Source: Acidulodesulfobacterium sp021802425
Lineage (GTDB): Bacteria; SZUA-79; Acidulodesulfobacterales; Acidulodesulfobacteraceae
DNA length: 64,000 nt
Direction of reading: 5' to 3'
Assembly: GCA_021802425.1 (NCBI GenBank)
Contig: JAJZXJ010000005.1
Span: 34,670-98,669 of the forward strand
The notes beneath the pieces were generated by a model. The model ran no database searches. It was not told the DNA's origin and was given only the letters and a program-made list of their open reading frames with translations. Below are positions 18,947-27,163 of the stretch, in pieces. A program made the translations under genes and the position numbers. Positions within the stretch are counted from its first letter, which is position 1, and each line of letters starts with the position of its first letter.

Positions 18947-20090
18947 AATTGTCTCGCTGTTTTTTCTTTTTTATGATATGTATCGCCGATTTTTTTAAAG
19001 AGATATTGACTATTTTTCCCTCAAAAAGGTTCATAACCTCATAAGCATGAAAGGGTATTAAAATCTTAAACATGGAATTATTTTCCGAGCTAATCAGTAT
19101 TTCCATCATTCGCGATGTAAAAACGGATGAAATAATCCTTCCCGAAAAGTGATTCTCCTTTACCGGTTTCGAAGTTTGCCTGTCATCTCTCAATATTATT
19201 ATTTCTTCAGGTCTTATTACAAAAAAAACCTGCTCGTTTATTTCGAAATCTCCCTGAAAATCCGTCTCGATATAACTATTTCCTTGTTTTCCGTTTAAAA
19301 GTTTAATTCTAATTAAATTATTTTTTTCGTCTATTTCCGATATGATGCCCTCAAATATATTTTCCGTCCCCAGAAGGAAAGCTGCGTCCATAGAGGATGG
19401 TTTTTTCAAAACATCCTTAGGTTTTCCCGAATCCTGAATTTTTCCGCTATTTAAAATAAACATTTTATCTGACAGATTTAAAACATCTTCTATGTCATGT
19501 GTTACAAGCAGCATAGAAATTTTAAGTTCATTGTTTATGTCCTTAATTAGTTTTCTAACCTTGGTTTTTGAAATAATGTCAAGGTTCGAAAACGGTTCAT
19601 CCATAAGTATAATTTCCGGGTTCACGATTAACGCTCTTGCTAAAGACACCCTTTGAGCCTGCCCCATGCTTATTTCATTCGGGTATCTTTTTTCAAGGCC
19701 CCTAATTCCAAGTAATTCCATTATTTCTTTTGCAGATTTCAATATATTCCTGTTATTGTTTATATGCCTTTTTTTATTAGAGCTTAATTTTGAGCCGAAG
19801 GCTATATTTTCAAATACATTCATGTGCGGGAATAAGAGTGGTTCATCCATTACGAGGACGGCGTGTCTTTCATAAGGCTCAAGGCTGTTTATGCTTTTCC
19901 CGTTAAGCATGATATCGCCGTTATCGTGCTTTATAATTCCGCAAATTATCTTTAAAAGCGTGCTTTTACCCTCGCCGGAATAGCCGAAAATAGAGGAGAT
20001 TTCCCCGCTTTCTATATCTAAATTTATGCCGGTTAAGACCTTTTTACCCGAAAAACTTTTATAAATGTTTTTAATTTCTAATAGTTTCAT
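18939..20090 (-). CDS. modC: ABC transporter ATP-binding protein, molybdate/tungstate type
   Basis: About 383 residues from ATG 20090 (MKLLEIKNIYKSF); a longer frame starts at TTG 20153 inside modB and is less likely. Walker A is GYSGEGKST near residue 37; the signature is unusual, ISMGQAQRVSLARAL in place of LSGGQ; Walker B is EIILMDEP. The tail after about residue 240 is a TOBE-like substrate-sensing region (FFVIRPEEIIIL). It powers ModB (17 bp upstream). The oxyanion specificity, molybdate or tungstate, rests on the ModA homologue and a ModE-like operator, not on this subunit. Confidence 0.82.
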   Translation of the reverse strand: MKLLEIKNIYKSFSGKKVLTGINLDIESGEISSIFGYSGEGKSTLLKIICGIIKHDNGDIMLNGKSINSLEPYERHAVLVMDEPLLFPHMNVFENIAFGSKLSSNKKRHINNNRNILKSAKEIMELLGIRGLEKRYPNEISMGQAQRVSLARALIVNPEIILMDEPFSNLDIISKTKVRKLIKDINNELKISMLLVTHDIEDVLNLSDKMFILNSGKIQDSGKPKDVLKKPSSMDAAFLLGTENIFEGIISEIDEKNNLIRIKLLNGKQGNSYIETDFQGDFEINEQVFFVIRPEEIIILRDDRQTSKPVKENHFSGRIISSVFTSRMMEILISSENNSMFKILIPFHAYEVMNLFEGKIVNISLKKSAIHIIKKKKQRDNFI

Positions 20091-20106
20091 TTTTAGGCAG
20101 GAAAGA

Positions 20107-20910
20107 TTAATTGTTTGTCCTTGTTTTGTAATTAAAGTATTTAAAAATTCCAAGAGAAAACATGGATATTAGCATTAAAATGCTGGCGATGGCAATGGCG
20201 GCAGGGTAATTGCCGTAGCCGGTTTTGACGAAAACTTCTATAGGGGCGGTTTCCGTTACATTTGGAATAACGCCGGAAACCATCTGCGTTGCGGCATACT
20301 CGCCCATCGATCTTGACCAGCTCATCGCAAGTCCCGCCAGAATGCCGTTATATGAAAGCGGTAAAATGATTTTAAATAAAGAGTCGAAGGATGATGCCCC
20401 TATGGTTTTAGCCGAATCCAGCATTTTTCTGTCTATAGAATCAAAAGAGGTCTTTGCTATATTTACGAAAAACGGAAAGGATATAATTAATTGAACCAAT
20501 ATAATTCCCTGAGGGGTAAATACGAATTTTATTCCCCTGCCCATAAAAAACTTGCCTATCGGATTTAACGAACCCATGGTAATTAGAACGGCAAAACCTA
20601 TTACAAGCGGCGATGTCGTGAGCGGAAGAGTGGAGATTAAATCAAGTATAAACGATATTTTGCTTCTCTTAAACGACAATATATAAGCAAGAGGGATGCC
20701 GACTATTAAGTTTATTAAAATAACGATAAAAGATATTTTAAAACTTAAAAAGATGGAGTTCCAAAGCCGGATGTCCTTTAATTCTTTTATAAAAAGATTA
20801 AGCGATGTTTGAAAAAAGATGCCCGAAAGGAGTAGCGCCAGCGCAATAAAAAATGAAAACGAGATAATGTAAACAAGTATGTCGAATATTTTATTTTTAT
20901 TAAAATTCAT
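20107..20910 (-). CDS. modB: ABC transporter permease, ModB type
   Basis: 267 residues with about six TM segments. The EAA loop (AKTIGASSFDSLFKIILPLSYNGILAGLAMSW) is followed by RSMGEYAATQMVSG, the R-x-x-GE(F/Y) element characteristic of molybdate/sulfate-type permeases. It lies between modA (147 bp upstream) and modC and should form the inner-membrane channel of an oxyanion importer. Confidence 0.85.
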   Translation of the reverse strand: MNFNKNKIFDILVYIISFSFFIALALLLSGIFFQTSLNLFIKELKDIRLWNSIFLSFKISFIVILINLIVGIPLAYILSFKRSKISFILDLISTLPLTTSPLVIGFAVLITMGSLNPIGKFFMGRGIKFVFTPQGIILVQLIISFPFFVNIAKTSFDSIDRKMLDSAKTIGASSFDSLFKIILPLSYNGILAGLAMSWSRSMGEYAATQMVSGVIPNVTETAPIEVFVKTGYGNYPAAIAIASILMLISMFSLGIFKYFNYKTRTNN

Positions 20911-21057
20911 TTCATTTTCTTACAGGTTTATTTAAACAGAAGCAGTCCGATTTTAATTTAATTTTATTTTATATTATTATTGATTTTATTTAAATCAATA
21001 ATATCCCGCGTCCCGTCCTCCGGCGGAAACATGGAAAAAATGTAATAATGCCAAAAA

Positions 21058-21888
21058 TTATTTTACAGGAGAAAATCCCCGGTGTCTTAATATCTTTTTT
21101 CCTTTTTTTGAAAAAAGAAGTTTTACGAAGTCTTCATCGAGAGCCTTATATTTTGACTGATTTAAAATCCCGGCCGTAAATTTTGCGTGAGTATTGTATT
21201 TTTTGGGTATCTTGATAATATTAATCTTAGCCCCGCTTCTTTTAAGCTCAAGAAGCTGCGATGCGTAGAGAATACCCAGGTCTGTGTCTCCGTTTTCAAG
21301 GATCGGCATAACTAATGCGGCGTCAAGCAGATGATTGGCGTGGCTTGTAATCTTTCCAAAAGCGCCGGGGATGTTTTTGTCTATTATTTTAAACATCTTC
21401 CATGTATAATCGCCGGCGGGGTCGGAATGCGGACTGGATGTCGCAAGCGTAACATTGGAATCCATTAGTTTTTGTATTAAATTGGATTTTGTAATATGAG
21501 CAGGATTGTTATAAGGCGTGGCGGCTGCTAAGTAATCGTATGCAAAAACCCTGTAAGAATTTAAAAACCCTTTTCTTTTAAGCTGCCTTTGAAATTTTCC
21601 GTTTGCCGATAAAAAGATATCGCACGGCGCTCCTTCTTCGATATCGCCCTTAAGGACGCCTGCGCCCAGAAAATCGTAATCTATTTTAACGCCGGGGTGT
21701 TCTTTTTTAAAAATATTGCCTATTTCCGTAATCGGCTTCGGAAGGGCATCGGCTGCCATTATCCTAAGGGTAACGGCATTTGCGGCGGTAATATTAAATG
21801 TCGTAAAACTTACAAAACTTACAGACAATAGCGCTAAAAATAATGATAAATATTCAAACTTTAAAATGGATTTAATTTGATTTTGCAT
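21058..21888 (-). CDS. modA: Molybdate/tungstate-type substrate-binding protein
   Basis: 276 residues with GGAG 7 nt before ATG. An N-terminal signal peptide (LALLSVSFVSFTTFNITAANA) directs it to the periplasm. The fold is a type II binding protein: ADALPKPITEIGNIFKKEHPGVKIDYDFLGAGVL, then APCDIFLSAN, the ModA-like (P/C)-D-(V/I)-F-x-SA motif that contacts the oxyanion, and GDTDLGILYASQ. It should capture molybdate or tungstate for Mo/W enzymes. A strong promoter with a ModE-like operator lies about 130 bp upstream. Confidence 0.85.
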   Translation of the reverse strand: MQNQIKSILKFEYLSLFLALLSVSFVSFTTFNITAANAVTLRIMAADALPKPITEIGNIFKKEHPGVKIDYDFLGAGVLKGDIEEGAPCDIFLSANGKFQRQLKRKGFLNSYRVFAYDYLAAATPYNNPAHITKSNLIQKLMDSNVTLATSSPHSDPAGDYTWKMFKIIDKNIPGAFGKITSHANHLLDAALVMPILENGDTDLGILYASQLLELKRSGAKINIIKIPKKYNTHAKFTAGILNQSKYKALDEDFVKLLFSKKGKKILRHRGFSPVK

Positions 21889-22012
21889 GCTTGAACTCCA
21901 TTAATTAGTTATTTATTTACTTATTTTACTTGTTGCAGGCTTGTTTTATAAGGATGTTTATTCATTTATCGATGTTTGCCCTATTGTTTTTACGGCATAT
22001 TTATTAATATGT

Positions 22013-22053
22013 GTTATATCCATAATGATATAACGATAATAATCTTTTGTCAA
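22013..22053 (-). promoter_or_regulatory. modABC promoter with ModE-like operator
   Basis: On the minus strand TTGACA (22053-22048), 17-bp spacer, TATCAT (22030-22025) form a near-consensus σ70 promoter. The inverted repeat GTTATATC-N6-GATATAAC (22013-22034) covers the -10. E. coli ModE sites have the same TATA-rich GTTATAT/ATATAAC halves, so molybdate-dependent repression of modABC is likely. The predicted 5' leader is about 130 nt. Confidence 0.75.
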
Positions 22054-22129
22054 TGGGAATTATCTATATAAGATATTTTTTAATAGCAACTGTTTTTTTA
22101 ATAGTTTAATAAATTTATATTATTGATTG

Positions 22130-22171
22130 TTAAAATGAAAAAGGCGCCGTACGGCGCCTTTTTCATTTTAA
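22130..22171 (-). terminator. 42-bp perfect palindrome, terminator of the TraT-like gene
   Basis: A perfect 42-bp inverted repeat with no central spacer: GGCGCCGTACGGCGCC core flanked by A-rich and T-rich arms (AAAATGAAAAA / TTTTTCATTTT). In either direction it gives a GC-rich stem followed by a T run. It lies 35 bp past the end of the TraT-like gene and upstream of the modA promoter, so it insulates the two minus-strand units. Confidence 0.85.
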
Positions 22172-22205
22172 GGTTTTAAATAGCCAATTAATTATTTATA
22201 ATTAT

Positions 22206-23027
22206 TTATGGCAATAAATTAGCTATCGAATGAGCCATCTGCTGTTTTAATAAAGGTTCGGCAGATGCAAATTCCAGATTCATTGCCGATGCCTGAGATA
22301 CGATTCTATCCCTGTATATAGCCCAGTTTTTAACGCCTGCATTATAAGTCGTGATGGTACTTGCCGTTCCCTGACCCGCGGCGGTGGAGTTCGTGGTGTA
22401 AGTCCCCGCTTGTCTCTGTTCAAGCTGAATATCCACAATCATCATATAGTTTTTGTTTTGAAACATCGAGCCTATAATACCGCCCGCCAATGCGCCCAAT
22501 GCTCCGCCGGCTACCATCGAAGTTCCGGAGTTATATCTTGAGCCTATAAAAGCGCCGCCGAAACCTCCCGCTAAAGCGCCGGCCACTGTATAGTTATGGG
22601 ATTCTTTACCGATGTAAAGAACATTAGACATAAGCATAAAATTGGCTTCCTGAGGATTATTCGTTATGCGGTAACCTTCGCCGATCAAGGCTGAAATAAG
22701 TTCGTTTCTAAAATTAAGTCCCGTAGCAGTAGAAGTGTTTCTTACACTTACATATACGACTTTTTTTTGCGGCGCAACAGGCTGCAGAAATATGCTTGAG
22801 CTCATCTTAGTGCTTAATGCAACATTGCCGGAAGACAGCCCGCTTGCACTGGTTGTCGGTCCCGCGGTTGTGGCGCATCCCGAAAAGGCAAGAACAGGCA
22901 GAAGAAGAAGCATTGCAAGGGTTGCTAATGCCCTGTTCGATTTTTGAAACAAAAACGAAGTTTTTATATGCAAAAGCATGTCTTTTGCGGATAATTTAGT
23001 CAAATATCCGACTTTTAACGATTTCAT
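22206..23027 (-). CDS. TraT-like complement-resistance/surface-exclusion lipoprotein
   Basis: 273 residues, GGAGG 9 nt before ATG. A rather long N-region (about 33 residues) and hydrophobic core end in the lipobox FSGC, so it should be an outer-membrane lipoprotein. The mature part matches what I recall of plasmid TraT: LSTKMSSSIFLQPVAPQKKVVYVSVRNTS, then a Gly/Ala-rich glycine-zipper stretch (GALAGGFGGAFIGS...GALGALAGGIIGS), YMMIVDIQLEQRQ, and a C-terminal SIANLLP. TraT blocks mating-pair formation and gives serum resistance on F plasmids; chromosomal homologues are less understood. No conjugation genes are nearby. Confidence 0.85.
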   Translation of the reverse strand: MKSLKVGYLTKLSAKDMLLHIKTSFLFQKSNRALATLAMLLLLPVLAFSGCATTAGPTTSASGLSSGNVALSTKMSSSIFLQPVAPQKKVVYVSVRNTSTATGLNFRNELISALIGEGYRITNNPQEANFMLMSNVLYIGKESHNYTVAGALAGGFGGAFIGSRYNSGTSMVAGGALGALAGGIIGSMFQNKNYMMIVDIQLEQRQAGTYTTNSTAAGQGTASTITTYNAGVKNWAIYRDRIVSQASAMNLEFASAEPLLKQQMAHSIANLLP

Positions 23028-23136
23028 TTTGTTTTTCCTCCATAAATAAAAATTTTAAACGGTCTCTTTCAAGCTTTCTTATATTGATATTATAATATAT
23101 TTTTTAAAATAAATTAATTTATTTTTATGTTTTTAC

Positions 23137-24171
23137 TTATCTGAGATATTTATTAATATTTTCATTTTGGTTTATCAATGTCTTAGCAAATATTGTTTTT
23201 CCTGATTTTGTGGACATGTAATATAAATATCGTGTTTTAGCGGGGTCCATGGCTGCTTTAATTGCCCTGATGTTCGGGTTTGCAATGGGCGTGGGCGGAA
23301 GGCCGTAATTTAGATATGTATTATACGGGGACTTTATTTTTAAATAAGACAGGTTCATGTTAAAGTCGATTTTAAATTTATCCTCCTTTTTATACTTTTT
23401 ATAACTTAATAAATTTTTACCGTATATGGAGGTTGAATCGATACCCAACGGCATATTTATCTTAAGCCTGTTGTGTATAACCGATGAGATTAATCTCATG
23501 CCGTTTTTATAATTTCCATCCGCCTCTTTGATAATCATGGAAGCTATTATCAAATCATCGTAATTAATTTTTAGATTTTTTGTTTTTAAATTAAATTCGT
23601 TTAACATTTCTTTAATTATATTTTGCGGGTTTGAATGAATTTTAAAAATATATGTATCGGGATATAAAAATCCTTCAGCCGATTTTTCGTCTATTTTAAG
23701 GCTTAAAAGAAATCTTTCGTCAAAGCACTCCTTTAAAAACTGTTTTCGGCCGGTAATTTTCTTTTTTGCCAGAATTTCGGCTATTTGAAAAATATTTAAG
23801 CCGGGCGGAATGGTTACCTTAGCCGATGCCACATCGCCGTTCACAAATTTGTGGTAAATGGAAGCGGGGGACTCGCTTGCGGATACATAATAAGTTCCGG
23901 CCTCGATATATCTTGAATAGCCGCTGATAAAGCCCATAAAATAAAACAGATATGGGTTATTTATCAGTTTTTTATCGTAAAGTTTATATGTTATCTCCTT
24001 TAAGGAATTTCCGCGGGTAATCGTAATAAGTTCGGGCTTTTTATAGCGATATGACTGCGGAAGGAACGCATATGATACAATGAAAGCAATAATGGTTAAG
24101 GGAATAATAAATTCTAATATTAACGCAATCTTTTTAAATCGTTTATAGGCAGGATAGTTAAAATAGCACAT
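23137..24171 (-). CDS. mltG: Endolytic transglycosylase MltG (YceG)
   Basis: 344 residues with one N-terminal TM segment (IALILEFIIPLTIIAFIVSYAF) and a periplasmic YceG domain. LysM-like start (ITRGNSLKEITYKLYD) is followed by the catalytic region ASMIIKEADGNYKNGMRLISSVIHNRL; the Glu in IIKEADG is the expected catalytic residue. IDSTSIYG and YNTYLNYGLPPTPIANPN are further family motifs. It cleaves nascent glycan strands and may set their length. It is separated from ruvX by a 168-bp AT-rich gap in which I see no clear feature. Confidence 0.94.
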   Translation of the reverse strand: MCYFNYPAYKRFKKIALILEFIIPLTIIAFIVSYAFLPQSYRYKKPELITITRGNSLKEITYKLYDKKLINNPYLFYFMGFISGYSRYIEAGTYYVSASESPASIYHKFVNGDVASAKVTIPPGLNIFQIAEILAKKKITGRKQFLKECFDERFLLSLKIDEKSAEGFLYPDTYIFKIHSNPQNIIKEMLNEFNLKTKNLKINYDDLIIASMIIKEADGNYKNGMRLISSVIHNRLKINMPLGIDSTSIYGKNLLSYKKYKKEDKFKIDFNMNLSYLKIKSPYNTYLNYGLPPTPIANPNIRAIKAAMDPAKTRYLYYMSTKSGKTIFAKTLINQNENINKYLR

Positions 24172-24339
24172 TCAATGAATTTGTTGATTTTTTAAATTAT
24201 TTTAATCTATGTTTTTTTATGTTTCGGAAATTCGTCATATATATTTTATTAATTATATTTATTAATATTATTAACATATTGTAAATTATATAAAATTATA
24301 TAAATTTAAGTAAATAAAAACTTTTAGAGTTGCAATTAA

Positions 24340-24798
24340 TTATAAATTTTTATCGTTTTTTTTGTTTTTATCGAGATAGGATTGCAATATAAAAGTGGAA
24401 GCCACGGAATCCACAATTTCTTTTCTTTTCTTTCTTTTAACATTTTGGCTGATCAGGCTTTTTTGAGCCTGAACCGTTGAAAATCTTTCGTCATAAATTA
24501 CAATAGGGATTGGGTTTTTGGTTTTGCCGGAGTCTTGGGAGCGTGCGAGTTCCTTAACGAATTCATTTATTTTTAACGACAAATCGGTTTGTTTTCCCTT
24601 AAGGCCCAACGGCATCCCGATTACGATTAAGCCGATATTTTCGTTAAAAATAATCTCTTCTAATTCGGCGATTATTTCTTTTAATGAAGTGTTAGGAATA
24701 TATTTGAACGGAAATGCAATTGTTTGAGTGTCATCGCTTAAAGAAAGTCCAATCCGCTTTAAGCCGTAATCGATGCCAAGGGCTTTTCTATTTGACAT
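24340..24798 (-). CDS. ruvX: Putative pre-16S rRNA nuclease YqgF (RuvX family)
   Basis: 152 residues from ATG 24798 (MSNRKALGIDYGLKRIG); a TTG at 24813 would add five residues. RNase H-like fold: GIDYGLKRIGLSLSD (first acidic residue), IGLIVIGMPLGLKGKQTDLS, and IVIYDERFSTVQAQKSL (second acidic residue), ending in DSVASTFILQSYLD. YqgF is linked to maturation of the 16S 5' end. It overlaps the end of bioB by 11 bp and is likely translationally coupled to it. Confidence 0.92.
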   Translation of the reverse strand: MSNRKALGIDYGLKRIGLSLSDDTQTIAFPFKYIPNTSLKEIIAELEEIIFNENIGLIVIGMPLGLKGKQTDLSLKINEFVKELARSQDSGKTKNPIPIVIYDERFSTVQAQKSLISQNVKRKKRKEIVDSVASTFILQSYLDKNKKNDKNL

Positions 24799-25786
24799 AC
24801 TCCGCCTTTTCAAGCCCTAGATCATTTATTAATTCTATGTCAAGGGAGGGATTTCTTCCCGAGGTAAGCAGATAATTTCCTAAAAGCAGTCCATTTGCAC
24901 CCGCCATGAGGGCAAGAGGCTGTAATTGGCGAAGATTATGTTCCCTGCCCCCCTGCGCAAGGATGTTTTTTAGTGGGTTTACAAATCTGAACATTGCGAG
25001 AGTTTTAAGGCATTCCATCGGGGTAAGCTCTTCCGCATTTTCGAGAGGGGTACCCTGAATCGGATTTAAAAAATTAACGGGAATATTATCTACATCAAGA
25101 TTTTTTATCTCTTTTGCCATCCTTATCCTGTCAAGCCTTGACTCGCCCATTCCGATTATGACGCCGGAGCATATCTTAAGCCCGGCTTTTTTTGCGGATT
25201 TAATAGTCTCGATATTGTCCTTAAAAGAATGAGTGGAACAGATTTTTGGGAAAAAGTCGCTGCTGGTTTCGATATTATGATGAAATACTTCAAGGCCGTA
25301 GTCCTTCAATAATAATAGATGTTCGTATTTCATAAGCCCTAAAGATGCGCAGGGAGTAATGCCGACCTCTTCTTTAATCCGTTTAACGGCATTGGCAATG
25401 ATACTAAGTTCATTTTCATTATTTATAGAGGTTCCGCTTGTTACGATAGAAAATTCATTTGCGCCGTTATTTTTGGCAATTTTTGCGGCTTCCACAATCT
25501 CGGATTCGGTGGCAAGGCTGTTTATTTTTGTTTTTTTGTTCTTCCGAACCAATGAAGATTGGCCGCAAAATGCGCAGTCTTCCGAACATACCCCTGTTTT
25601 TGCGCTAATAATCGAACAAAAATTAACCTTTTTCCCCGCATATTTTTCTTTAAGTTCAAGCGCTAAAGAAAAAAGTTCCATAAGGGTTGAACCCGATGCC
25701 TCATAGATGGACAAAAGCATATCGTCAGGCAGTTCTATACCATTATCGATTAAGTTTTTTATTTGAAAAATGGGTGAAAAAGACAT
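24788..25786 (-). CDS. bioB: Biotin synthase
   Basis: 332 residues. Radical-SAM enzyme that inserts sulfur into dethiobiotin. The SAM-cluster motif C-x3-C-x2-C is at GVCSEDCAFCGQS (residues 67, 71, 74). FHHNIETS and CSGVIIGMGES carry conserved residues, and NFLNPIQGTPLEN is a BioB segment. The other biotin genes here, bioF and bioC, are about 6 kb away, so the pathway is dispersed. It starts 20 bp after the stop of the cbpM-like gene in the same direction. Confidence 0.96.
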   Translation of the reverse strand: MSFSPIFQIKNLIDNGIELPDDMLLSIYEASGSTLMELFSLALELKEKYAGKKVNFCSIISAKTGVCSEDCAFCGQSSLVRKNKKTKINSLATESEIVEAAKIAKNNGANEFSIVTSGTSINNENELSIIANAVKRIKEEVGITPCASLGLMKYEHLLLLKDYGLEVFHHNIETSSDFFPKICSTHSFKDNIETIKSAKKAGLKICSGVIIGMGESRLDRIRMAKEIKNLDVDNIPVNFLNPIQGTPLENAEELTPMECLKTLAMFRFVNPLKNILAQGGREHNLRQLQPLALMAGANGLLLGNYLLTSGRNPSLDIELINDLGLEKAEYVK

Positions 25787-25806
25787 ATCTTTAGATTAAA
25801 TAAATA

Positions 25807-26163
25807 TTAAATATTTTCGTCATTATCAGTATTTTTAAAAATACCTGTTTTTTCAAGTATAAAAATAAGCTCGTCAATGCTCTTGGACTTATCTATCGAT
25901 TCGAATATAGTTTTAATTTTAGTCTGATAATCTATTATTTTCCTTCTTAGATTGAGTATTACGGATATACCCTCGTCGTTAACCCCGAGGTCGTTTTGAA
26001 TCCCGGAAATGAGTCTGAGCGTTTCGGCTGTTTCGCTGTCTATAAAAAATTCGTCTTCCTGTTTTTTAACGGAGATCGAACCTTCGTAAACGAAAAACAT
26101 CGCAGACTCTTTATTTAAATTAATTTCATCGCAAAAGCTTGTCAGGCTAATAAAATAATCCAT
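25807..26163 (-). CDS. CbpM-like chaperone modulator (MerR-type fold)
   Basis: 118 residues. The segment ETAETLRLISGIQNDLGVNDEGISVILNLRRKI is the conserved MerR-like core of CbpM and HspR-type modulators, which usually read LI..L..DLGVN..G..VIL.LR. It lies directly downstream of the DnaJ-family gene, as cbpM does with cbpA. By analogy it would bind the J-domain and inhibit the co-chaperone, or act as a heat-shock regulator. The N-terminal third is not recognisable. Confidence 0.8.
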   Translation of the reverse strand: MDYFISLTSFCDEINLNKESAMFFVYEGSISVKKQEDEFFIDSETAETLRLISGIQNDLGVNDEGISVILNLRRKIIDYQTKIKTIFESIDKSKSIDELIFILEKTGIFKNTDNDENI

Positions 26164-26194
26164 AATTAATAAATTAATATACGATTAAACCTTT

Positions 26195-27094
26195 TTAAAT
26201 TCCCTCTTTCGAAAGCTCCGTAAATATTTTTTTTATTTTTTCGGAAATATTCGAAGGAACCTCTATCTGTATTGTAACTATTAAATCGCCGGATTTTTTT
26301 GTCGAAATATCCGCTGCGCCCTTTTTGGGAACACGGAACTTTGCTCCGTTTTGAGTTCCGGCGGGGATTGTCAGCATAATCTTTCCGTCAATAGTGGAAA
26401 CTTCCACCTTTGCCCCGAGGACAGCCTCGGTTAATTTTATTTTTTTGTTGACATAGATGTCGTTTCCTTTTCTTTCGAAGATGTTGTCGTTTAAAACGGC
26501 AATTTCGATATAAAGGTCGCCGCTCGGACCGCCGTTTAAACCGGGGGAACCCTTTCCCGAAACCTTTATTCTTCCGCCGTTTGAAATCCCTGCAGGTATT
26601 TTTACCTTTATTTTCTCACCGTTGATATTAATTATCCTTTCGGTTCCCTTAACGCTTTCTATAACGGATATTTCGAGTGCGGCGCTCAAGTCGTTTCCCT
26701 TAACAGGTCCCTGTTTTTTTCCGGATCTGCTAAAAAGGTCGGAGAATATATCTTCGAAATTAAAACCTGCCCCGCCGGTATTAAAATTGAATCCGGAAGG
26801 GCCGCCGCCGGTATAATCGTAGTAGTATTCCCCTTGCGATGGACCGCCGCCCGCTCCGGCATTTTTAAAGTTAAAATAATTAGAACCTAATTCATCATAC
26901 TCTTTGCGTTTTTTTTCATCCTTAAGGACATCATAAGCTTCCTGTAATTCCTTGAATTTTGATTCCGCAGTTTTATCGTTAGGATTTACATCGGGATGAT
27001 ATTTCCTTGCCAATTTTCTGTAAGCCTTTTTTATATTATCCGAAGAAGCGGTTTTATCTACCCCGAGTATTTTATAATAGTCTTTGTATTCCAT
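26195..27094 (-). CDS. cbpA: DnaJ-class co-chaperone, CbpA-like
   Basis: 299 residues. J-domain at residues 4-70 with KKAYRKLARKYHPDVNPND (HPD present). A Gly/Phe-rich linker follows (GGGPSGFNFNTGGAGFNFEDIFSDLF), then two C-terminal substrate-binding β-domains (VKIPAGISNGGRIKVSGKG, LTIPAGTQNGAKFRVPKKG). The zinc-finger CxxCxGxG repeats of true DnaJ are missing, so this is the CbpA class. It works with DnaK to hold or pass on unfolded clients and is paired with the CbpM-like gene. Confidence 0.93.
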   Translation of the reverse strand: MEYKDYYKILGVDKTASSDNIKKAYRKLARKYHPDVNPNDKTAESKFKELQEAYDVLKDEKKRKEYDELGSNYFNFKNAGAGGGPSQGEYYYDYTGGGPSGFNFNTGGAGFNFEDIFSDLFSRSGKKQGPVKGNDLSAALEISVIESVKGTERIININGEKIKVKIPAGISNGGRIKVSGKGSPGLNGGPSGDLYIEIAVLNDNIFERKGNDIYVNKKIKLTEAVLGAKVEVSTIDGKIMLTIPAGTQNGAKFRVPKKGAADISTKKSGDLIVTIQIEVPSNISEKIKKIFTELSKEGI

Positions 27095-27163
27095 ATTTAT
27101 ATATTTATATCAAAAATTGTAGAAAATTTCAATATGTGATTACTGTTGTCATTCCTGTTGAAA

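Noticed and set aside
18939..21888. Transporter for sulfate, iron or phosphate
   Set aside because: The GAxVL...CDIFLSAN pattern, the GEY element in the permease and the ModE-like operator fit molybdate/tungstate better.
26195..27094. True DnaJ
   Set aside because: No CxxCxGxG zinc-finger repeats; the domain layout is that of CbpA.
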